A stretch of 64,000 nt of DNA from Diphasiastrum complanatum (taxonomy: Eukaryota; Streptophyta; Lycopodiopsida; Lycopodiales; Lycopodiaceae), in the NCBI GenBank assembly GCA_029204225.1, contig CM055109.1, forward strand, positions 46,004,966 to 46,068,965, written 5' to 3'. The notes beneath the pieces were generated by a model, which was not told the DNA's origin, searched no databases, and saw only the letters and a list, made by a program, of their open reading frames with translations. Positions 54,378 through 64,000 of the stretch are shown piece after piece. Position 1 is the first letter of the stretch, and each line of letters begins with the position of its first letter. Position numbers and translations under genes: made by a program.

Positions 54378-54898
54378 GACCCACGGCTTGAAGTAGTGCT
54401 GGTCCCTCGGCACTCTACAGGTTTAGTAGAGCGTTCTCTTGGACCGCCTCTGGTGGATGAGATATCCCATAACTTCTTCCATGGAGTTGAGACAGTCTAG
54501 TTTCTTCGAGTCCTTTGGCGTGTGGAAGGACTTGTGAACTCCTGTCAACCATTCCTGATCCACCCATGCTTGGAATCGTTTCGTCCAGGGATCACCAAGG
54601 AATGCAGCTCGGTAATATACGCGAGCGACTGGCAGCTAGTCTTCGACTTTGTCGGAAGCGAGTGCCTTATTTGGATCAAAGAATATGGAGGGAAGAAAAT
54701 CATCCCATTTTGTTTCAATGCCCATTAAATATTCCAAGTCCCGGGCGTACGTGGCTGCCGCGCGGACTGTGGAATCGGGACAATTGATGTAGTGGTTGGC
54801 GAATGCGGAGAGAGCCCTTATAGCGTCTACATCCGTTGTCCACCCATATTTGGATTTGATGATTGCCAGTTGAAATTGTTGAGTGTGATCTGGTCCAG
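54378..54898 (-). pseudogene. Gypsy K ORF, C-terminal part (left of the J insertion)
   Basis: The frame continues from 60764 across the J insertion: QFQLAIIKSKYGWTTDVDAI, then RALSAFANHYINCPDSTVRA, ATYARDLEYLMGIETKWDDF and LPSIFFDPNKALASDKVED. A stop is followed by VYYRAAFLGDPWTKRFQAWV, DQEWLTGVHKSFHTPKDSKK, LDCLNSMEEVMGYLIHQRRS, another stop, and VPRDQHYFKPWV up to the LTR. Globular, Trp/Tyr/Phe-rich and unlike Gag families I can name. It precedes the K post-gag/RT region, so a Gag-related role is the simplest guess. Confidence 0.55.
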
Positions 54899-54903
54899 AG
54901 GGG
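54899..54903. other. Target-site duplication of copia J, left copy
   Basis: AGGGG, identical to 60759-60763 on the other side of J; 5 bp is the usual length for copia integrase. Confidence 0.93.
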
Positions 54904-55286
54904 TGTTAAAAATTCACAATTCTAGCTTGACTAGTTTTGGTCATATGACTTGTAAATAGTTAGATGGTCATGATGTGGCTTGTCACACGTGCCAAATAAC
55001 TTAGGATTCCATTCATAAGGATATGTTCATAATTGTTTGAGTACTTGTGATTACTAATGATTATAGGATTGAATGTAGGTCTGGTGTACAGTACTCAGAC
55101 TGTGGGAGGCCGTACTTTCACACGTGTGAAGCCTTCTTCAAGGATTTGGGTCATTTAGTGAGGTTCAAGCATAGATTTTTGATGGATTTTGATGGTTCAA
55201 CTTGTGTTAATCTTATGAAATCATAATCTATTGTTTCCCTCATCATTTCAAGTGTTTTAGGATCCTTATTTGCTGTAATTTTTACA
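54904..55286 (+). mobile_element. 5' LTR of copia J, internally deleted, no TATA box
   Basis: TGTTAAAAATTCAC to TTTTTACA. Between ATAAGG (ends 55020) and TATGTTCATAATTG (55022) it lacks about 299 bp found at 60195-60493 in the 3' LTR. CACACGTGTG at 55119-55128. No TATA-like run is present upstream of the PBS. Confidence 0.93.
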
Positions 55287-55299
55287 TGGTATCAGAGCC
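55287..55299 (+). other. Primer binding site of copia J
   Basis: TGGTATCAGAGCC immediately after the LTR's terminal ACA. Confidence 0.95.
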
Positions 55300-56092
55300 T
55301 AAAGGCTGAAATGAGCTAAATCCTTGGTTTTCATTCAATTTGATCACAATTTTTGATCTAAATCTTGTGTAGATTGGATCTTAGCATCTAGTATTGATTC
55401 TAGAACTCAAAGTGAGTCAAATACATTGGAGATTGGTGTTGTGTGACTTCATTTGCAGGTGTTTAGGTGTCTAAAACCAGAGGCAAAGTTGAATTCAATT
55501 CACATTACCAAGATAGCAAATTTTGCTTGCTCCAAGCATTGATTTCTAAGCGAGTTTTGGAGGTGATTTCATAGAGGAGGCTTTCTAGCATTCAAGGAGA
55601 GGGAAGATCAGAGTTTTGGGGACTCTTCAAGGCTGTTCTAAGGTGTAGTAGACACCTCCTAAAGTGATTTAGGTTCAGTCCAACCATTGCTTGACTTATG
55701 CACCAAATTAGATCAATTTTTCATCAATTTTGATCATTTTTTGCTTGTGATTGGATAGTAGATTGTGTTGCATCCTCATTAAGTTCCATTTAGATCTTTT
55801 ACAAGTGATTTTGGAAGTATATTAGGTTGCTGAAATTGACTCTTGATCAGATCATTTGGAAGCTTTAATGTTCTTTATAGAAAGAGGGGCAATTCTACTA
55901 GTATTGTCTACTTCAATCAAGCAAGTGCATTGTCTCTAGTATTCTATGATTTGATTTTGTTAGAGATCATTCTTAGATCTTTATAGGAAGTCTATTACTG
56001 ATCTTTTCAGGTCCCTAAGAAGTGGGATAAGGTAGACCTTCAAACAATAGAAGTAACCTTCATTTGTGTCAAGTCCTTGATTAGGAGACTAG
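55300..56092 (+). other. Leader of copia J (about 790 bp)
   Basis: Non-coding, AT-rich, between the PBS and the gag ATG. It would hold the packaging signal; no element can be pinpointed. Confidence 0.7.
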
Positions 56093-59000
56093 ATGGCATC
56101 TATAAATGCATATCTTTTGGATACTAATGAAAGGCTCAACAAAACTAACTATTCCATATGGAAAGTTAGAATGGAATCTATCATGATCATGCAAGATCTG
56201 ATGGAAATTGTAAATGGTAAGGAGGGTGAACCTATTCATCCTCAAGAAAAAGCCAAATACATCAAGAGGTGCAATGTTGCACTACATTGCATAAAAATGA
56301 ATGTTGCAAATGAACTCTTAAGAGAGGTAGGAGATTGCACTTCAGCTCAAGATGCTTGGGAGACTTTGCAAAAGGTCTATGAATCCAAGAACCAAGCTAG
56401 AATGTTAGCTTTGAAGAATCAAATCTATAGAAGCTATCAAAAGAAAGGAGGGAATGCACATACTTTTGTCCTAAGAGTAAAGGAATTGAACAAAGAGCTA
56501 GCCTTTATAGGTGACCCTATCAAGGATGAAGAGCTTATTCAACTCATATTGAATGGACTAAGCTTTGAATTTGACAATTTGGTTCAGGGATATGCAATTA
56601 TGGGTAAGCTACCCATACTTGAAGAATTCCAAGGCACACTCATGGCCGAGGAATCAAGAAGGAGCCAAATGCAAGAGAGGATGGATAGGCTTTCCATCCA
56701 AGGTGGAGATGACCAAGCTCTCTTCACCAAAGGCAAAGGCAAGTCCAAAGGCAAAGGATCAACATTCAAGAAGTCTACAAAGCTTGAGGATCAAGAAGGA
56801 CCCCCAAAGGCATCTCCATCAACCACCAAAGTCAAGAAGGACAAATCAAAGGTGAAGTGCTACTATTGTAGCAAGATGGGGCATTATGCCTCGGAATGCT
56901 TCAAGAGGAAGCAAGATCAAAGCCAAGCCAACATGAGCAAAGAGGAGGAGGAGGAGAGTTCACATGAGGACTCTCTCATGATGTCCATATTTTTTTCAAC
57001 AAGCTTCAAAGGAGAAGATCCTTGGTGGATTGACTCGGGTGCTAGTTCACACATGACTAGTAAAAGGGAGTTTTTCTCTTCTCTCTTATCTTATGATGGA
57101 CCTATAAAGTCTATCTATACAGCAAATGATGAAGCTTGTAAGATTGAAGGAGTTGGTAGCATTCCCCTTTGCTTAGGATCTTCCAAAAAGATCAACATAG
57201 AAGGTGTTTTGTACATTCCTACAATAACAAAGAATCTACTAAGTGTTGGCCAAATGGTAGACAATGGTTTCAATGTTGACTTTGCTTCAAATGAATGTTT
57301 CATCAAGAAGAAGGGTAAGATAGTGGCTAAGGGCACTAGACTTGGCAAACTTTATAAGCTGGATGCATTTGTCGATACTAATGTTGTCATGTTGGCCGAG
57401 AAGAGCAAGATATCTACCTTTACTTTATGGCACAAAAGACTTGGACATGTCAACTCGGGTTCCATGGAGGCTATGATCAATGAGGAGTATGCTTTAGGCC
57501 TACCAAGGTCTATTGGGAAGAAAGACAAGGTTTGTGAAGCTTGTGCCTTATCCAAGGCACATAAGAAGGTGTTTCCTAACTCCATCACAAAGTCATCTCA
57601 TCCTCTTGAACTCATACACTCGGATGTGCACATTGCTAGCACCAAATCTAATGGAGGTTCATCCATGTTTTTAACCTTCATTGATGACTACTCAAGATAT
57701 TGTTGGGTGTTCTTACTTTCCTTCAAGTCTCAAGTATTTGATACTTTTGTAAAGTTCAAGTTGTTTGTGGAAAAGCATCATAATCATAGCATCAAGATTC
57801 TTAGAAGTGACAATGGTGGAGAATTCATCTCCAATGAGTTCAAGGCCTTTTGTGAGGAGGAAGGGATCAAGAAAGAGACTTCTTGTCCTTACACTCCTCA
57901 ACAAAATGGAGTTGCTGAAAGAAGGAATAGAACATTATGTGAATGTTCTAAGGCTTTAAGATTAGATGCTTGTTTGCCCAAATCCTTTTGGGGTGAGTCT
58001 CTTGTATGTGCAAACTACTTGATGAATAGGGTGTCTTGCAAAGCAATTGAAGGCAAAACTCCTTATGAGATGTTGTATGGAAAGAAACCCAATCTTAATC
58101 ACTTGGAAAGTTTTTGGGTGTATATGTTATGTGCATGTGCCATTGGAAACAAGAACCAAGGAGGATCCATCTTCCACAAGAGGGATCATGCTTGGATATG
58201 CAAGCTCAAGCAAGGGCTACAGAGTCTATCTCCCATCCTTGAACAAATTTGTTGTTTCAAGGGATGTCATCTTTGATGAACATCATATGCATATGCTTGA
58301 AGAAGGCTCAAGTGCTCCAACAATCAAGAAGAAGATGGCCGAGGAGCAAGATCTTGGTTTTGAGGAGGAGCTCATGGAGGAGCAAGCACCAAACCCACCT
58401 ATCACACCAAGGAGATCTTCAAGGGCAAAAGTGGAGCCATCAAGGCTCACATATCAAGGCAAAGGACAGCAAGTTGAGGGTATCTCATCCACTTCTTATG
58501 CTTTATCTAGTTTTGAAGAACCGTCTAATGTTGAAGATGCATTGAACTCCAAAGAATGGTATAAAGCTATGTTGGATGAGTATGATGCCTTGATTGAGAA
58601 TGAAACTTGGTTGCTTGTTGAGAGACCTCAAAGGAATGTAATAGGATGCAAGTGGGTCTTCAAGCTTAAGTTGAATGCAAATGGGAGTGTTAACAAACAT
58701 AAAGCAAGATTAGTTGCAAAAGGTTATGCTCAAGAGAGAGGGATAGACTATGAGGAAACTTTTGCACCCGTGGACAAGATGGTCACAATAAGACTAATCA
58801 TCGGACTTGCATCACATTTTGGATGGATTCTATGTCAAATGGATGTCTCTAATGCTTTCTTGAATGGTTTTTGGGAAGAGGATATCTATATGGAGCAGCC
58901 ACAAGGGTTCATCAAGCATGGAATGGAGAACAAAGTATGCCATCTCCAAAGAAGCATCTATGGCTTGAAGCAAGCCTCGAGATCTTGGAATTCAAGACTA

Positions 59001-60062
59001 CATTGCTATCTTATTTCACTTTATTTTGTTCAAAGTGAATATGATCCCACTTTTTACATTAAGTTTGATGATGTTGGTATTGTACTTTTACTCATTTATG
59101 TAGATGACATCATCATTAGTGGAAATAGTGTTGATGGTATTGAAAAAATCAAGATAGATCTATCCTTAGAGTTCAAGATGGTAGATCTAGGGTGTCTTCA
59201 CTTCATCTTAGGCATAGAAGTACTTAGAGGGTCTGATTTTATATTTATAAGTCAAGTAAACTATGCTCAAAGTCTTTTGAAGAAGTTTAAGATGGAAGTA
59301 TGCAAAAGTGTTGACACACCAATGGAGCAAGATGTAAAAGTGCCAAATGAAGATGATGAAAGATCCTTCATGGACATCACTTTGTTTAGGCAACTTATAG
59401 GTTCCTTAATGTGGATCACTATAACTAGACCAGAACTTAGCTTTAGTGTATGTAGGTTGAGCCAATCCATGCAAAAGCCATTGAATATCCATTGGAAAAA
59501 GGCTAAGAGGATTCTAAGATACATCTCGGGTACATTGGATTTTGGGATTCTATATAGAGGAGATGTGATTAACCTTCATGCATTTAGTGATTCAGATTTT
59601 GCAGGGGACAAGAGGGATAGGAAATCAACAAGTGCCTATTCAACTTTCATAGGAGAAGGTGTGGTTTCATGGCTTTCAAAAAAGCAAGAAACTATATCTC
59701 TATCTTCAACCGAGGCCGAGTACAAAGCTTTGACAACCACTACAAAGGAGGTACTTTGGATCAAGAGATTATTGGTGGAACTAAAGATCATGGATTCAGA
59801 GGAGGCACCAATCATCTACAATGACAATATATCAGCCCAACACCTTGCATCTAACCCAATCTTCCATGCAAGATCTAAGCACATTGAGATATGCCATCAC
59901 TTTGTGAGAGAAATGGTGCAAGCCAAGGAGATTGCTTTGGAGCATGTTCCAAGCAATGAATGTGTAGCTGATCTACTTACTAAACCACTTCAAAATACAC
60001 CTTTTATGAAGTTCAGATCATCACTTGGAGTGATTAGTAAAGCAATGATTGAACCAAGCTAG
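56093..60062 (+). pseudogene. Copia J gag-pol polyprotein with one frameshift
   Basis: ATG 56093 opens a frame to 58276; the rest is in the frame ending at TAG 60062, about 1,320 codons together. Gag: MASINAYLLDTNERLNKTNY and LHCIKMNVANELLREV; the zinc knuckle CYYCSKMGHYASEC starts at residue 256. Protease: WWIDSGASSHM, active Asp at residue 314. Integrase: LWHKRLGHVNSGSMEAM, VCEACALSKAHKK, then catalytic IHSDVH, LRSDNGGEF and QQNGVAERRNR. The frame breaks near 58110 (LNHLESF versus KVFGCICYVHV), apparently by a single base. RT: KARLVAKGYAQERGIDYEE, with YVDD at 59097-59108. RNase H: AFSDSDFAGDKRDRKSTSAY, ending ECVADLLTKPLQNTPF. No other stop is seen. All catalytic residues are present; the shift removes RT-RNase H from the polyprotein. 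Confidence 0.95.
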
Positions 60063-60065
60063 ATA

Positions 60066-60076
60066 GTGAGGAGGAG
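60066..60076 (+). other. Polypurine tract of copia J
   Basis: AGTGAGGAGGAG-type run directly before the 3' LTR; compare GAAGAGGGAG of copia I and GAGGAG of copia A. Confidence 0.75.
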
Positions 60077-60758
60077 TGTTAAAAATTCACAATTCTAGCT
60101 TGACTAGTTTTTGTCATATGACTTGTAAATAGTTAGATGGTCATGATGTGGCTTGTCACACGTGCCAAATAGCATAGGATTCCATTCATAAGGATGTTCT
60201 CAAGTAGACCTAAGTGTTAGAACCTTTGGAATGAGTCCAAATTATGCTTAGATACAAGGGAGAAAAAATAGGAGCTATTTTTGGTAATTTTTGCATTGTT
60301 GAGGGATCTCCAAGATTCCAACCCTAACTTGGTAGGGATGAAAGATCCACCAAAATTAGAATTAGGGATAGGTTTAGGGCTACTCATAACTGCCCAAAAC
60401 CGTGATGGATCATGTATATATAGGTGATGATATCTCACCAAAATCAATCAAGCAATTTCATGTTTTTTCTCTCATAATGGTGCAATTGCTCTCTATGTTC
60501 ATAATTGTTTGAGTACTTGTGATTACTAATGATTATTGGATTGAATGTAGGTCTGGTGTACAGTACTCAGACTGTGGGAGGCCGTACTTTCACACGTGTG
60601 AAGCCTTCTTCAAGGATTTGGGCCATTTAGTGAGGTTCAAGCATAGATTTTTGATGGATTTTGATGGTTCAACTTGTGCTAATCTTATGAAATCATAATC
60701 TATTGTTTCCCTCATCATTTCAAGTGTTTTAGGATCCTTATTTGCTGTAATTTTTACA
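60077..60758 (+). mobile_element. 3' LTR of copia J, full length (682 bp)
   Basis: TGTTAAAAATTCAC to TTTTTACA. It contains the 299 bp missing from the 5' LTR (60195-60493), including the TATA box, and CACACGTGTG at 60591-60600. Confidence 0.95.
60415..60422 (+). promoter_or_regulatory. TATA box in the copia J 3' LTR
   Basis: TATATATA followed by GG, the only TATA-like run in either J LTR. A transcript from here would run out of J into gypsy K, antisense to K. Confidence 0.65.
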
Positions 60759-60763
60759 AGGGG
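60759..60763. other. Target-site duplication of copia J, right copy
   Basis: AGGGG, matching 54899-54903. Confidence 0.93.
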
Positions 60764-63013
60764 TGCCACATTCCGCCCATTTGGATCTTCTTGGACATGG
60801 CAGGAAATGCACGTTCACCCGTAACTGTTGCGGACCCGTCACGTAAGCCCTGATGGCCGCAGGGTCTCTCTCAAATCTGCTGTCGCCACTCCGGTTGTGG
60901 TTGGAGGGCGGGTAAGGCTTGCAGTTCTTTTCCCTTGATGGTTTGAGCTGAGAACGATAACTGCCAGCCATCTCTTGATGACTCGTGGGGATATTTGGAT
61001 AAAAATTCATTGATGTTCTCCTCCATGGATTTCGGTCTTCGGAAGGCCCGGTTGGCAGATATCGTTTGTGACCCTCTGGATGATGTTGTTGGGCCCTGGC
61101 TGGTGGTTGCGCCTTGGCTCTGGTCGTGCATCTCAACAGCCGCATCTGTCTGCCCTTGGTCCTGGCCTTCGGACCCTTGATATGGTTGAAATCCCCCTGC
61201 TACCTACTGGCTCTGGTCTTGGATGGTACTAGCTTGTGTAGAGTCAAAATTAGGTGGTGGTGGAATTACCACGGGGGAGGGCTAGGCCTTCTTTTCCATG
61301 TATTTCTGGCATGTCTTGAGGGCTTGCTTGGCCTGGGCGAGCTCTTGCATTGCGCTTGCCCGATACTTATTGAACTCCGCTTGGTAGCTGTTCAGGGTTT
61401 GGCTATAAATCTACACCTGACGTCGTAGAAGATTCATCTCTAATTGGGAAAGCGGCCTTGTGTTCGGTGTAGATTGAGCTAACCAGGTGAGTTTCTCATC
61501 TTGTAAGGCTTTAACCTCCGTCCCCAGGCGCGTGTTCTCTACTTCCAAAAGTGTAAGTTGTGCCTGAATGGGGGCAAGCCATTGGGATGCTTCAGTTTGA
61601 AGCTCCCGCACCTTTGTGGAGGCCCCCGTCAGCGCTTTGGAGAGGCTTTGAATACATTTGTTTAGGCCCTCCTCCTTCTGCTGCAACTTGGCAATCTCCT
61701 GGTGCCCTGCTTGTTCGTGTTGTTGAGCTAGAATCAGCTCTTGCTGCAGCTTGGTGAGGTCTGCTCATAGCTGTGTATTATTTGTTGCCAACTGTAGTAC
61801 CTTGCTTTCCAGAATAGCTTTGGCTGCTACTGCATCCAGGATGTATTTTCCTAGGGTTTGGTACGCCGTCGTTAGATCCGTGGGAGCAACTGGTACATTG
61901 GCACTGGCAAGGGCTTGTGTTGTATCGGCTCTGACGACTTGTGGAATTCCGTCGTCATTATCCTCGATCAGGTTTTCATTTATCCTGATGTCATTTGAGG
62001 CTGTAGGATCAGCCCGATCTGGTGATGCTACAAAAATTGTTTGTACAAATGCGTCGTCAAGTAGTGGTTGACTGCCCTCGACAACCTTTGGCGAAGCGGG
62101 TGGGGTGTGAGAAACAACTGTGGAAACAGGAGCGAGGACAGTTTGTCCAAATGAGAGGATGGGAGGAACAGTGGGGAGCTGAAGGGTGGTGTGGAGTATG
62201 GAAGAAGGTGAGGATGGAGCGGAAAGTATCTGGCATGGGAGTGAAAAATTGATAACTTGCATAGATGCCAAAGTGTCGGGGGACAGTTGCGAATCAGAAG
62301 GGTTGAATGTGAGAGGAGCAACGGTGGTGGCAGGAGTAATGGAAGATGCGATGGTGATGGATGGAGCAGCGGACACTAGAAGAGAAGTAGGAGTGGTATC
62401 AACAGAAGAAACATGGATGGAGACAGAAACAGAAGTGGATGGAATAGGAAGAGAGGTAGCGACAACAGAAATTGGAGTGGGGGGTTGCACGGAAGACGAA
62501 GTGGCGGTGGTTGATGGAGTAGTTAGTGCGGAAGTGGAGACACGTCGTCGGGTAACAGGTGGAGACAGGTGGAGATGTGGATGTAGAGATAGCGCCACGC
62601 ATTCATTTGCTGGCTGTTATATTAATGACTGTAGATTGGGATGAGGTAGATGCTTGAGATGGTGGGTAAATGTTAGTATGTGGCACAAGGGTAGATAGGA
62701 GGGATGAGCATTGGAAACCGCACACTTTCGTCTCAAAAAGTGCGCAAACAAAGTTACACAATAGGGGGCCTGCTACGATTCGCTCACAAACCTGTGGAAT
62801 TCCGTCGTCATTGTCTTCGATCAGATTTTCATTTGTCCTGATGCTATTTGGGGCGGTAGCAGTTTCTTTTTGTGATTGGATTTTCAAGATCAGACCATGT
62901 AGGCAGGCTAATTTCACTACTCTAATTTCATTTAGGCACCTTGCAAGAGTTGGTAAGTTGATCTTGATGCTCTGCAAGGGTTCTGAGCATTCTGCTTCTG
63001 AGAACTCTCGCAT
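60764..63013 (-). pseudogene. Gypsy K ORF, N-terminal part (Ser/Thr/Pro-rich and coiled-coil)
   Basis: Reading from 63013: MREFSEAECSEPLQSIKINL, then IRTNENLIEDNDDGIPQVCE and GPLLCNFVCALFETKV, TASK, a stop (62603-62605) and MRGAISTSTSPP. A frameshift near 62560 leads into a long Ser/Thr/Pro/Val-rich region (62598-62050). A second NENLIEDNDDGIPQV (near 61990) follows, then coiled coil: LTKLQQELILAQQHEQ, VRELQTEASQWLAPIQ, LLEVENTRLGTEVKALQDEK. A Gln/Ser-rich stretch then ends MSKKIQMGGMWHPS at the J insertion. The frame 62598-60764 is one frame with five stops (for example after NNTQL and LRRQV). Two diverged copies (22 kb, possibly 45 kb) show it was once coding. Not a family I recognise; by position a gag or pre-gag protein. 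Confidence 0.6.
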
Positions 63014-63490
63014 ACACTAAAAAATGATGATTCCTCCATCAGGAACTCTTGTAGAGATTTTCATGGATGCATCTAGGTCAGATCTGGTGACTATCCAACT
63101 TTCAAGAGCTATCTCCCAAGGGATCTCAAAAAATCACGAAAAAAGTGCTCCTTCAGAGTGTTTTTTGATGAGACCTCGAGATTTTCTGATTTTTAACTTT
63201 TGTAAACTGGTGTATGACCTTTGTTGGTACTCTTTGGAGCATGAGGGCATAAAGTCTTTTGCAACGTTTTTCATGTCGCGTCGTTGGTTTCATTTCCGTC
63301 GTCTGACTTTCTCGTGTTGAACCGCAAAAGATTCTCGTTCGTGAAACTTTCGTGTTTGTGTCTTTTCGTCAGGTGTTCGCGAAACTTTCGTGTTCGTGTC
63401 TCTTGACTTTCATATTCATGAACATCTTCGTCAGGCAGAGGGCTGAAAGCTAGCAAGGCTTTGTAATTAGAAATATTTTGTTTCTTCAAA
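63014..63490 (-). mobile_element. Copia family E LTR fragment
   Basis: Minus-strand similarity to the other E copies begins exactly at TGAAGAAACAAAATATTTC (63490) and continues through AAAGCCTTGCTAGCTTTCAG, CTGACGAAGATGTTCA and GAGAATCTTTTGCGGTT to at least 63220. No RNase H sequence precedes it, so this copy starts at the LTR end itself. The left end is undefined; K's first ATG lies at 63013. Confidence 0.6.
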
Positions 63491-64000
63491 AGGACCATCC
63501 GAGACTGCTACCTGACTACATGCTACCACGATACATCTATTGATTCAGCCTGGCCATTACACCTAGGATAGTATGGTGTACTTTTTCTGTGAACGACAAG
63601 GTAATGGCGTAGGAGATTATCAACGACAGCATTTAAAAAATGTGTGCCACGATCACTAACAAGCTCAATGGGACACCCCAAATGGGTAATAATGTTTTTG
63701 TAAAGAAAACGTGCAACTGTTTTTGCGTTGGCGTCCTTCGTTGCTCGGGCCTCTACCCACTTAGTAGCGTAATCTGTGGCTATGAGGATGTATCGAGCTT
63801 GGGTATGTTTTGCTGTTGGACTGATGGGTCCAACAAAGTCAATCCCCCACTTATGGAAGGCTTTGCCTTCTATAATGGGAGTCAATGGTGTGAAGTCTGC
63901 TTTGGTATTTTTCTTTGCTCTTTGACAGACGTCACATGCTTTAATGACATCAAACGTGTTTTTAAACGAAGATGGCCACCACAATCCTACTCGAAGGATA
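63491..64000 (-). pseudogene. Ty3/gypsy integrase: zinc finger end and catalytic core, cut at the window edge
   Basis: Minus-strand frame 63984-63523: WWPSSFKNTFDVIKACDVCQ with the CX2C of the HHCC zinc site, then the core WGIDFVGPISPTAKHTQARY (first Asp), KWVEARATKDANAKTVARFL, PIELVSDRGTHFLN (second Asp) and CNGQAES (Glu). All three catalytic residues are kept. Similarity ends right after at about 63523, where unrelated sequence and then the E LTR begin. Integrase C-terminus missing; the domain continues beyond 64000. Tat/Athila-like wording. Confidence 0.9.

Larger units (their letters stand above)
54904..60758 (+). mobile_element. Copia J: structurally complete LTR retrotransposon, 5855 bp
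   Basis: Order: 5' LTR 54904-55286, PBS 55287, leader, gag-pol 56093-60062, purine tract, 3' LTR 60077-60758, bounded by AGGGG duplications. The two LTRs show about six base differences over the 383 aligned bases that I could count by eye, so the insertion is fairly young. A 299-bp segment is present only in the 3' LTR. One frameshift breaks the polyprotein. It is inserted in a minus-strand gypsy ORF (K). Relatives in the window: F (gag-integrase) and I (RT-RNase H). Confidence 0.95.

Noticed and set aside
54515-54787. Plus-strand ORFs right of LTR G3.
   Set aside because: Antisense to the K ORF, which is continuous in frame with sequence across the J insertion.
60738-61145. Arg/Pro-rich 135-codon minus-strand ORF overlapping the K ORF in another frame.
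   Set aside because: The other frame is collinear with the upstream coiled coil and continues across the J insertion, so this one is the shadow. Its last residues also run into J's LTR.
62186-62644. Plus-strand Gly/Val/Glu-rich ORF of 152 codons.
   Set aside because: Antisense of the Ser/Thr/Pro-rich K region; the composition is the complement of that low complexity.

Overview
This window looks like an intergenic, repeat-dense stretch of a land-plant nuclear genome. It is AT-rich and I recognise no host gene, tRNA or rRNA. Nearly every coding signal belongs to Ty1/copia or Ty3/gypsy LTR retrotransposons with plant-type features: primer binding sites (PBS) matching the 3' end of plant initiator-Met tRNA (TGGTATCAGAGCC-like), copia gag/zinc knuckle/DSGA protease/HHCC-DDE integrase/YVDD reverse transcriptase (RT)/RNase H in copia order, and gypsy RT and integrase of chromovirus-like and Tat/Athila-like types. 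The species cannot be named from the sequence. A large, old, heavily nested plant genome is the best description.

Layout. 0-8 kb: a chromovirus-like gypsy RT at the left edge, degenerate direct repeats, a minus-strand gypsy LTR with PBS, and copia gag/protease and gypsy RT scraps. 8-12 kb: the 3' end of a minus-strand copia (family E), then a plus-strand non-autonomous copia (family A) with a chimeric gag-like ORF. 12-19 kb: AT-rich tandem repeats, copia B with a 250-bp-arm inverted repeat made of gag sequence, and copia C (gag to RNase H, many lesions). 19-28.6 kb: minus-strand copia D, then a minus-strand E/F recombinant. 30-34 kb: gypsy integrase tails, a copia-gypsy chimera with a full 825-bp family A LTR, and the first of three copies of a roughly 810-bp LTR called G here. 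35-43 kb: a gypsy gag and two partly duplicated minus-strand copies of copia H. 43-46 kb: no gene, a (GA)74 tract and a gypsy RT scrap. 47-54 kb: gypsy gag, a 5'-truncated copia (I) with a fully open RT-RNase H frame, and the RT of gypsy K. 54-64 kb: gypsy K's long Ser/Thr/Pro-rich and coiled-coil ORF, split by the one structurally complete insertion in the window, copia J.

How the parts relate. J (54904-60758) has both LTRs, a perfect 5-bp target duplication (AGGGG), PBS, purine tract and one frameshifted gag-pol frame. Removing J restores an open K reading frame, so K is the older host. A G-type LTR (53565-54376) also lies in K, perhaps as a solo LTR. Several neighbouring fragments are fused at short shared sequences (C/D near 18960, F/E near 25607, copia/gypsy near 31212), as expected from template switching or illegitimate recombination. 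A 10-bp palindrome, CACACGTGTG, occurs exactly 11 times, always in LTRs or leaders of the copia group that includes A, F, I and J. Two of these elements carry LTR copies with an internal deletion that removes the TATA box.
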